The notes beneath the pieces were generated by a model that made no database searches, was not told the DNA's origin, and saw only the letters and a list, made by a program, of their open reading frames with translations. The position numbers were made by a program, and so were the translations under genes. This document shows, one piece after another, positions 13,417 through 19,050 of a stretch of 19,050 nt of DNA. The stretch's first letter is position 1, and each line of letters opens with the position of its first letter. Source of the DNA: an uncultured Succinivibrio sp. (GTDB lineage Bacteria > Pseudomonadota > Gammaproteobacteria > Enterobacterales > Succinivibrionaceae); assembly GCA_900767695.1 (NCBI GenBank), contig CAAGAC010000112.1, forward strand, positions 1 to 19,050, given 5' to 3'.

Positions 13417-14379
13417 ATGGCGGAGAAAGCCACTTCGATGAGAAACACAATCCCCCAGAATGTCCCCAAGGAGGCGCGCAAGCACGGAAGCTCGCTCTTC
13501 CCGCTGGCCGTCTACCTGTGGAACGGCGGAAACTTCCCCGAGCACGTCAAGATCCACTGGCACCCCGAATGCGAGGTGATCTCCTTCGACAGCGGCGAGT
13601 TCGAGGTGGGGATCAACATGAAGCGCTACACCTTGAAGGCGCCGTGCATGATGATGATCCCCTGCAACGTGGTCCACTACCTCATCCTACCGACCACCGC
13701 GCTGCAGCGCGCCATAGTCTTCAATCCGGACATGGTCAGGCTCGCGACCTACGACGAGACCCTGAGCAACATCTACGGCTCGGTCTCAAACGGCACCAGG
13801 CCGCTGCCTCTCGTCTACCCGTCGTCACCGGAGTACAAGCAGGCGATGGACGACTTCGACTTCGTCTGCGGGCACTGGAAGGACGGCTCGCCCGAGGAGA
13901 GGCTCTTCATCAAGGCGCGCATGCTCGATCTGCTCACCCACTTCTCGAAGGCGGGAATGTTCTCGCAGCAGGTCATCACCACTTCCGTGGACCAGCAGCG
14001 CATGCAGAAGCTCAAGGAGCTCCTCAACTGGATCCACGACCACTACAGCGGCCCGCTCTCGATAGCCGACGCGTCGATGCGCATGAACTTCTCGGAGGCC
14101 TACTTCTGCAGGTTCTTCAAGAAAGCGACCCACATGAGCTTCACCGAGTACCTCAACGACTACAGGCTGCGCAAGGCCGCCGAGAAGCTCCTGCTCACCT
14201 CGCAGTCGGTCACCGAGATCTCGCAGTCCAACGGCTTCGAGAACGAGGCCTACTTCTTCAGGCTCTTCAAGCGCCGCTTCGGCATCACGCCGCTGCAGTA
14301 CCGCAAGAGCGTCTGCGCCTCCGGCGGCGCGTCAGCGTCCAAGAGCCAGGCCGCAGCCGCCCAGGCCGCCATGTCCTGA
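13417..14379 (+). CDS. AraC-family transcriptional regulator
   Basis: DNA-binding regulator with an N-terminal cupin-like ligand domain and a C-terminal pair of helix-turn-helix motifs. Start ATG 13417 (320 aa) is preceded by GGAAAGAG; ATG 13438 and an upstream TTG 13318 are alternatives. The cupin part has HWHPECEVI (48-55) and a following Gly-rich strand, as in sugar-responsive members. The C-terminal domain (about 195-298) shows the first helix-turn-helix (LSIADASMRMNFSEAYFCRFFKKA) and the family signature VTEISQSNGFENEAYFFRLFKRRFGITPLQYRK. An Ala/Ser-rich tail follows. It stands just upstream of malEFG on the same strand, with its own terminator. It is the natural candidate for the 21-base-phased sites at the malE promoter, but its ligand is not known, and no malT gene is visible here. 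Confidence 0.92.
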   Translation: MAEKATSMRNTIPQNVPKEARKHGSSLFPLAVYLWNGGNFPEHVKIHWHPECEVISFDSGEFEVGINMKRYTLKAPCMMMIPCNVVHYLILPTTALQRAIVFNPDMVRLATYDETLSNIYGSVSNGTRPLPLVYPSSPEYKQAMDDFDFVCGHWKDGSPEERLFIKARMLDLLTHFSKAGMFSQQVITTSVDQQRMQKLKELLNWIHDHYSGPLSIADASMRMNFSEAYFCRFFKKATHMSFTEYLNDYRLRKAAEKLLLTSQSVTEISQSNGFENEAYFFRLFKRRFGITPLQYRKSVCASGGASASKSQAAAAQAAMS

Positions 14380-14397
14380 GCCCTTACCCGCCCACGA

Positions 14398-14419
14398 AAG
14401 CCCCGCCTGCGCGGGGCTT
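14398..14419 (+). terminator. Hairpin terminator after the AraC-family gene
   Basis: A perfect 9-base stem (AAGCCCCGC 14398-14406 with GCGGGGCTT 14411-14419) and 4-base loop lies 18 bases past the stop codon. The T-run is limited to the TT in the stem, so strength is uncertain. Confidence 0.6.
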
Positions 14420-14810
14420 CCTGATCCGAGAGCCCGCGCCGCTCCCGCAAGTCGCCGCCGCCTCCGCGCTTTCTTTGCACCCCGCGCAATTCCAAAGCCT
14501 CCTGCTCCTGACTGCCACAATCGTTTTCATGGGCAGCTTTTTCATATTTAACAAACAAGTAACATTCATGATCGCATTTTCAAGATGCGGCCATGAAAAC
14601 GTTGGTTTGGTCATTGGAGTTCATAAATCATGGGGTCCAATGCGTGAGGGAGAGTTCATCCAAGAGGCTTAAGACGGCTTGCGGACGCCGTTCCTGAAAA
14701 TTTGCAACATGTGGCCAGGAAGCGTGTTTTCAGGTCAAGTGTTTTGTAAAACAGAAGGATAAGGATCAGGCATACAACAGCAGGACAAATGAGAAGGCAA
14801 AATCACGTCT

Positions 14811-14873
14811 CAAGTCACACATTTTTGAAACCAGGTCATTTTGGTACACAAAGCAGTCAATTGCCTTTACTTT
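14811..14873 (+). promoter_or_regulatory. Three 21-base-phased half-sites upstream of malE
   Basis: CAAGTCA (14811-14817), CAGGTCA (14832-14838) and GCAGTCA (14853-14859) place the core GTCA at 14814, 14835 and 14856, exactly 21 bases apart. AraC-family regulators bind direct repeats with this spacing, as at araI1-I2, and the third copy would overlap the -35 region of malE. A fourth CAGGTCA lies at 14731-14737, 80 bases further up. Confidence 0.55.
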
Positions 14874-14891
14874 TGACCTGTATGCCCTCCA

Positions 14892-14897
14892 TATAAT
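14892..14897 (+). promoter_or_regulatory. -10 element of the malE promoter
   Basis: Consensus TATAAT with no proper -35 at 16-18 bases; TTGACC at 14873-14878 is only 13 bases away. A perfect -10 without a -35 fits an activator-dependent promoter. The predicted start near 14904 leaves a leader of about 115 bases. Confidence 0.6.
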
Positions 14898-15020
14898 TTT
14901 GAACAGACAGAGCGAGGGAGAACGCCAGTGCGCCCCACGCCGGCGGGCAGGCCCGATGCTCTGCAGCTTTTGGTTCCGAAAGGGGCCGGATGCAAACATA
15001 AGCTAACAAAGGTACTACAA

Positions 15021-16214
15021 ATGAAAAAGACTGTAATTGCTTCACTCATCGGCACCATCCTCATGGGCGCTGCCGCTTCCGCCAATGCTGCCATCGAGCA
15101 GAACCAGCTGACCATCTGGCTCAACGGCGACAAGGGCTACAACGGGCTTGCGAAGGTTGCCGAGGAATTCACCAAGGCCACCGGCATCAAGGTCACCGTC
15201 GCGCACCCTGATCAGGTTGAAGTGAAGTTCATGCAGACCGCCTCCACCCAGGACGGCCCGGACATCATCATGTGGGCTCATGACCGCTTCGGCGAGTGGG
15301 CGAAGGCCGGCCTCCTGGCCACCCTCGAGCCTTCCAAGGAAGAGAAGGCCAAGTTCGCCGACTTCGCATGGGATGCCGTCACCTCCGATGGCAAGATTGT
15401 TGGCTACCCGGTTGCAATCGAGTCCGTCGCCCTGATCTGCAACAACAAGCTCGTCCCGACCCCTCCTGAGAATTTCGAGGACTTCAAGAAGCTCGACGAG
15501 GAGCTCCAGAAGAAGGACAAGGACACCCACGCCATTCTCTGGGATTACAACACCCCTTACTTCTCCTACCCGATCCTTGCTGCTGACGGCGGCTACGCCT
15601 TCAAGCGCACCGAGGCCGGCTACGACGTCAAGGACACCGGCGTCGCCAATGACGGCGCCAAGGCCGGCGTGAACTGGATCGTCGACATGATCAAGACCGG
15701 CCACATGGCCAAGGGCGCCGACTTCGGCGTGATGGAGGCTCAGTTCGCCAAGGGCAAGCTCGGCTGCATCATCAACGGACCTTGGGCCTGGGCCAACTAC
15801 GACAAGGCGAAGATCGACTTCTCCGTCAACGCCCTCCCGGCTCTGAATGGCAAGCCTGCCAAGCCGTTCGTCGGCGTCATGGCCGCTGGCATCAACGCCG
15901 CCTCCCCGAACAAGGCCCTGGCTGTCGAGTTCCTCGAGAAGTACTTCCTGACCGACAAGGGCCTCAAGGCCATGAACGACGACAAGCAGATCGGCGTGTC
16001 GGCCCTGAACTCCTTCGAGAAGAAGCTGGCCCGCAACCCTCGCATTGCCGCCACCATGGACAACGCCATGAACGGCGAGCCCATGCCTAACGTTCCTGAG
16101 ATGAACAGGTTCTGGTCCTCCTTCCAGACCGCCCTCCAGAACGCCACTTCCGGCCGCCAGAGCGTTGACGACGCCCTCGACCAGGCCGCAAAGCGCATCG
16201 TTGCTGACAAGTAA
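15021..16214 (+). CDS. malE: Maltose/maltodextrin-binding protein
   Basis: Periplasmic receptor of the maltose ABC importer; it binds maltose and short maltodextrins and delivers them to MalFGK2. The start ATG 15021 is chosen over an in-frame ATG at 14928 because it opens a typical signal peptide (MKKTVIASLIGTILMGAAASANA, cleaved before AIEQ), with AAAGG 8 bases upstream. It has 397 aa against 396 in E. coli. Mature landmarks match MalE: LTIWLNGDKGYNGLAKVAEEFTKATGIKVTV, DGPDIIMWAHDRFGEWAKAGLL, the hinge region YPVAIESVALICNN and IINGPWAWANYDKAKIDF. Its codons include more T-ending forms than its neighbours, as often seen in highly expressed secreted proteins. It is the first gene of malEFG. 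Hairpins after its stop may hold its mRNA at a higher level than malF. Confidence 0.96.
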   Translation: MKKTVIASLIGTILMGAAASANAAIEQNQLTIWLNGDKGYNGLAKVAEEFTKATGIKVTVAHPDQVEVKFMQTASTQDGPDIIMWAHDRFGEWAKAGLLATLEPSKEEKAKFADFAWDAVTSDGKIVGYPVAIESVALICNNKLVPTPPENFEDFKKLDEELQKKDKDTHAILWDYNTPYFSYPILAADGGYAFKRTEAGYDVKDTGVANDGAKAGVNWIVDMIKTGHMAKGADFGVMEAQFAKGKLGCIINGPWAWANYDKAKIDFSVNALPALNGKPAKPFVGVMAAGINAASPNKALAVEFLEKYFLTDKGLKAMNDDKQIGVSALNSFEKKLARNPRIAATMDNAMNGEPMPNVPEMNRFWSSFQTALQNATSGRQSVDDALDQAAKRIVADK

Positions 16215-16501
16215 CTGAACTAGGAAGGCGGGGCCGCGCTGAGGTTCCGCCTTCTTGTGTTCCCGCATGGCATCCATTGCCTGGAAGGGGAACCCCGCCA
16301 AGCGGTCCTTCCTGCGCGGTGGGTGCCATTTGCAGAAACGGCGGTGCGAAAAGGATCACGCCTTTGAGCAAAATCCGCCGGGCGGGACCCTGCGGGATGG
16401 CATGATGGAGCCATCCCGGGGGGCCTCCCCCCGGGGCCGCAAGGCCCAGCGGCGCGCCATCGGGAGCGCCAAACCCTAGCAGTCATTAAAAGGAAATAAA
16501 G
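16215..16501 (+). repeat. Hairpin-rich malE-malF intergenic region
   Basis: 287 bases with three GC-rich stems: GAAGGCGG/CCGCCTTC (16224-16231 with 16247-16254, then TTGTGTT), a 9-base stem 16393-16401 with 16410-16418, and a 9-base stem 16415-16423 with 16427-16435. The last two overlap, so they cannot form together. In E. coli the same gap holds REP hairpins that stabilise malE mRNA; this looks like an independent equivalent. No gene is seen in it. Confidence 0.55.
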
Positions 16502-18163
16502 ATGGAAACGACAGCTGCCGGCAAGCAGAGCGTCTCCCCAGGCAGGTTCGCCCTGAAGTGGGGTATCGTCGCGCTGATAGTGCTGGTAAACCTCTATGCG
16601 GACGTATGCATGTACCTCAACGGGGACATCGTGTACCCGCTGCTGGACATCATAATCGTCGGCCTCGGCGTTTACGTGTTCACCAGCAAGAAGATGTATG
16701 CCCAAAGGTACGCTTTCCCGAGCGTGGCCGGAATGATCGCGTTCATCATCTTCCCGCTCGTGTACACCGTCTACATTTCGGTCACCAACTACTCCGGCGC
16801 CCACATCATGACGGTCGAGGACGCGATGAGGTACCACCTCGACGCCGTCTACCGCTCCGAGGGCGGAGACTACGATCTCAAGATGCTACCCGCCGACAGC
16901 GGGAAGTACCAGATCATGGTCACGCAGGGCGACAAGTCCTACGTCACCGATCCGGTCGCGCTCGAGTCGGGCGTCATCGTCCCCGAGGCCAAGAGGGTCG
17001 ACCTGAGCCTCCGCGCCCCCACCGATGCCGAGATGGCGGCCGAGGGCGCCCAGCTCAAGGAGGTGGTCTCCCACCGCCTGGCCCTGCAGAAGCTCAACCT
17101 GCACGTGCCCGACAGCTCCATCGTCCTCGCGATGAGCGGCCTGCGCCAGTTCTCCGCCGAGAGCCCCAAGTTCACCCAGGTGGCCAAGGGGTCAAGGCTT
17201 GACGACGGCACCGAGGTGACCGTGGTCAACGCCCTGTTCGACAACGAGGAGAAGAAGCTCTTCGTGCCGAACATGGAGAGCGGCTTCTACCAGTACGCCG
17301 GCAAGGACGGCCAGCCCGAGGGCAAGACCTTCGCGCCGGGCTTCCGCGTCAACATCGGCTTCATGAACTACGTCAAGTTCTTCGGGAACAAGAGCGTCCG
17401 CGCGCCGTTTGCACAGATCTTCATCTGGACCGTCGTGTTCGCCGGCTTCACCGTGATCATCACGCTGGCCATCGGCATGGTGCTCGCCTGCCTCGTGCAA
17501 TGGCAGTTTCTCGCCGGCCGCGGCGTCTACCGCGTGCTCCTCATACTGCCGTACGCGGTCCCGTCATTCATTTCAATCCTCGTGTTCAAGGGCCTGTTCA
17601 ACCAGAACTTCGGCGAGATAAACATGTTCCTGAACATGATCTTCGGGCCGATCTACAGCCTCTTCGGGGCTACTTGGACGGCGCCCGAGTGGTTCACCAC
17701 CCCGTGGCTTGCCAGGGGCATGATCCTCATCGTCAACGCCTGGCTGGGCTACCCGTACATGATGATCCTCTGCATGGGCCTCCTGAAGTCCATCCCCGAC
17801 GATCTCTACGAGGCCACCGCGCTTGAGGGCGCGTCTCCGCTGCAGAACCTGCGCTTCATCACCCTGCCGCTGCTGCTAAAGCCGCTGGCTCCGCTGCTCA
17901 TCGCATCGTTCGCCTTCAACTTCAACAACTTCGTCCTGATCCAGCTGCTCACCAGAGGCAGCCCGGACATCATCGACTCCACCGTGCCGGCCGGCTACAC
18001 CGACCTGCTCGTGAGCTTCACCTACCGCATCGCATTCGAAGGCGGGAAGGGCAACGACTACGGCCTCGCCGCCGCAATCGCCACGCTCATCTTCATCCTG
18101 GTCGGCTTCCTCAGCCTCATCCAGCTGCGCCTGACCCGCCAGAACAACGACGGCAGAGTCTAA
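16502..18163 (+). CDS. malF: Maltose ABC transporter permease MalF
   Basis: Inner-membrane subunit that with MalG forms the maltose channel. At 553 aa it is longer than the 514 of E. coli. N-terminal helices lie at about residues 21-39, 45-61 and 73-95. A large periplasmic P2 domain spans about 96-300, the part that contacts MalE in the enteric system, and includes SGLRQFSAESP, also found in E. coli MalF. The C-terminal transport core starts at about 303 (FIWTVVFAGFTVIITLAIGMVLACLVQW) and has YRVLLILPYAVPSFISILVFKGLFNQNFGEIN. The cytoplasmic EAA loop that docks on MalK begins at about 437 (EATALEGASPLQNLRFITLPLL). The extra length is partly in P2 and partly in an added stretch after FGPIYSLFG. 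AAGGAAA lies before the ATG; malG follows after 13 bases. Confidence 0.96.
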   Translation: METTAAGKQSVSPGRFALKWGIVALIVLVNLYADVCMYLNGDIVYPLLDIIIVGLGVYVFTSKKMYAQRYAFPSVAGMIAFIIFPLVYTVYISVTNYSGAHIMTVEDAMRYHLDAVYRSEGGDYDLKMLPADSGKYQIMVTQGDKSYVTDPVALESGVIVPEAKRVDLSLRAPTDAEMAAEGAQLKEVVSHRLALQKLNLHVPDSSIVLAMSGLRQFSAESPKFTQVAKGSRLDDGTEVTVVNALFDNEEKKLFVPNMESGFYQYAGKDGQPEGKTFAPGFRVNIGFMNYVKFFGNKSVRAPFAQIFIWTVVFAGFTVIITLAIGMVLACLVQWQFLAGRGVYRVLLILPYAVPSFISILVFKGLFNQNFGEINMFLNMIFGPIYSLFGATWTAPEWFTTPWLARGMILIVNAWLGYPYMMILCMGLLKSIPDDLYEATALEGASPLQNLRFITLPLLLKPLAPLLIASFAFNFNNFVLIQLLTRGSPDIIDSTVPAGYTDLLVSFTYRIAFEGGKGNDYGLAAAIATLIFILVGFLSLIQLRLTRQNNDGRV

Positions 18164-18176
18164 GGAGAATACGAAA

Positions 18177-19050
18177 ATGGCAATGGTCCAATCCAAGAAC
18201 CTCAAGTACAGGAAGGCGGCAGCCCACCTGTTCATGTGGGTTTTCCTCGCGTTCATCCTGTTCCCGCTGCTCATGGTGGTCGCTATTTCGTTCCGCCAGG
18301 GCAACTACTCGGTCGGCGACGTGATCCCCAAGCCGGAGACCTCGACCCTCGACCACTGGAAGCTCGCGCTGGGCATCAGCGTGCATGACAACGTCCGCGT
18401 CCGCGGCGCCGACATCAGGTTCCTCAAGGCCGATGACGGCAAGGCCGTGCTTTTCGCGTCCGAGAACGGCGGCGATCCCTTCGATCCGTTCGTGACAGCC
18501 CCGTTCGACGTCGCGCAGGCCAGGGCCGCCACTGCAAAGCAGATGCTCGCTGTCAAGGCCACCCACCCCGAGGCCGAGCCTGACGAGTCGGAGGTCCTCG
18601 GCGATGCCGAGACCCTCGACCTGACCAAGGCGGTCGCGGGCAAGCTTGCCATCGACGTGGCCAAGGACGACGGCAGCACCGAGCGCTACATGATCGAGCC
18701 CAACGACAAGGAAGGCACCTCCTACGGCGTCTACCGCGATCAGGTGACGCCTCCTCCGTTCCCGGTCATGCACTGGCTGTGGAACTCGATCAAGGTCGCC
18801 TTCATCACCGCGGCGCTGATCATCTGCCTTGCCACGACCTCGGCCTACGCCTTCGCGCGCATGCGCTTCCGTGGCAGGACCTTCATCCTCAACTCGATGC
18901 TGATCTTCCAGATGTTCCCCGCCGTGCTGGCCCTCGTCGCCATCTACGCGTTGTTCAACCGCATCGGCAGCTACATCCCGGCGCTGGGCCTCAACTCCCA
19001 CGGAGGCCTGATCCTGTCGTACCTGGGCGGCGTCGCGCTGCACATCTGGA
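18177..19050 (+). CDS. malG: Maltose ABC transporter permease MalG (partial, large loop insertion)
   Basis: Second channel subunit of the maltose importer; the window ends after 291 codons. AAGGAG (18162-18167) overlaps the malF stop, 9 bases before the ATG. The N-terminus (MAMVQSKNLKYRKAAAHLFMW) and the parts FPLLMVVAISFRQGNYS, DHWKLALGISV, TPPPFPVMHWLWNS, AYAFARMRFRG and MLIFQMFPAVLALVAIYALFNRIGSYIPALGLNSHGG follow E. coli MalG closely. Between GISV (residue 69) and TPPPFPV (residue 191), where I recall E. coli having about seven residues, there are 121 (70-190), acidic and Asp/Ala-rich, in the first periplasmic loop. The frame stays open and codon use matches, so it is an insertion in the protein and not a frameshift. 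The C-terminal EAA loop would lie beyond the window. Confidence 0.95.
   Translation, partial: MAMVQSKNLKYRKAAAHLFMWVFLAFILFPLLMVVAISFRQGNYSVGDVIPKPETSTLDHWKLALGISVHDNVRVRGADIRFLKADDGKAVLFASENGGDPFDPFVTAPFDVAQARAATAKQMLAVKATHPEAEPDESEVLGDAETLDLTKAVAGKLAIDVAKDDGSTERYMIEPNDKEGTSYGVYRDQVTPPPFPVMHWLWNSIKVAFITAALIICLATTSAYAFARMRFRGRTFILNSMLIFQMFPAVLALVAIYALFNRIGSYIPALGLNSHGGLILSYLGGVALHIW
18384..18746 (+). other. Segment of malG encoding the extra periplasmic block
   Basis: Codons 70-190 of malG encode an added block with no obvious repeats or cysteines, in two visible parts: a strand-like opening (VRVRGADIRFLKADDGKAVLF) and, after a helical, Ala-rich middle, a second strand-like part (KLAIDVAKDDGSTERYMIEP). 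It could be a small beta-rich domain beside the MalF P2 domain. Confidence 0.7.

Larger units (their letters stand above)
14420..15020. other. Long regulatory region upstream of malE
   Basis: About 600 bases without a supported gene, richer in A and T than the flanking genes. It contains an 11-base inverted repeat (14522-14532 with 14591-14601), a CAGGTCA copy (14731-14737), the tandem AAGGATAAGGATCAGG (14755-14770), three half-sites phased at 21 bases (14811-14873), a TATAAT -10 (14892-14897) and a leader of about 115 bases before malE. Confidence 0.6.

Noticed and set aside
14755..14770. Tandem AAGGAT-AAGGAT-CAGG as MalT boxes
   Set aside because: Each copy matches the 10-base MalT box at only about 7 positions, orientation and spacing to the -10 are not typical, and the AraC-type sites explain the region better.
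15042..16301. 419-residue open frame on the minus strand opposite malE
   Set aside because: Shadow of malE codon bias; low-complexity Gly/Leu/Val product, no start signals.
1..19050. tRNA, rRNA, CRISPR arrays, insertion sequences, phage genes or defence systems
   Set aside because: No cloverleaf, spaced direct-repeat array, transposase or integrase sequence was seen on either strand.

Overview
The window is a GC-rich bacterial chromosome segment with housekeeping genes of gammaproteobacterial type. The block cmk, rpsA, ihfB, lapA, lapB, pyrF is in the familiar gammaproteobacterial order, an H-NS-type protein is next to it, and the maltose transporter genes (malE, malF, malG) resemble those of enteric bacteria. 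The mix of a high-GC genome, E. coli-like MalEFG and an M18 aminopeptidase of the type I associate with anaerobes suggests a member of the Succinivibrionaceae or a nearby Aeromonadales lineage. That placement is inference; no rRNA gene is present to test it.

Layout. Positions 1-983 hold a small unrecognised minus-strand gene (158-367) with its own terminator and a CRP-type promoter, then about 600 bases of AT-richer regulatory DNA upstream of an H-NS-family gene (984-1409). A strong two-way terminator separates hns from a long minus-strand block read right to left: cmk (8068-7391), rpsA (7283-5607), ihfB (4004-3714), lapA, lapB, pyrF (2195-1488). One plus-strand gene of the DUF115/MptE-like (Maf-like) family, at about 4224-5507, sits inverted between rpsA and ihfB. 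Upstream of cmk lies a two-gene minus-strand unit (10640-8173): a secreted periplasmic solute-binding protein followed 14 bases later by a membrane-bound diguanylate cyclase. Divergent from it is ribA (10876-11502), then an M18 aminopeptidase (11692-13116), an AraC-family regulator (13417-14379) and the maltose operon malE-malF-malG, with malG running off the window.

How the genes work together. The cmk-pyrF block covers pyrimidine nucleotide supply, translation initiation, nucleoid structure and control of envelope lipopolysaccharide. The binding-protein and cyclase pair looks like a ligand-sensing module that would adjust c-di-GMP. MalE, MalF and MalG form the binding protein and channel of a maltose/maltodextrin ABC importer; the AraC-type gene just upstream is the obvious candidate regulator, and three half-sites at exact 21-base spacing lie upstream of the malE -10 element.

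Most notable: (1) MalG has an extra ~114-residue block in its first periplasmic loop; (2) the phased half-sites at malE; (3) a 23-base element repeated with one mismatch over the putative -10 regions of both hns and the araC-type gene; (4) four copies of CGATTAC/GTAATCG upstream of hns; (5) the binding-protein/diguanylate cyclase pair with no transporter beside it.
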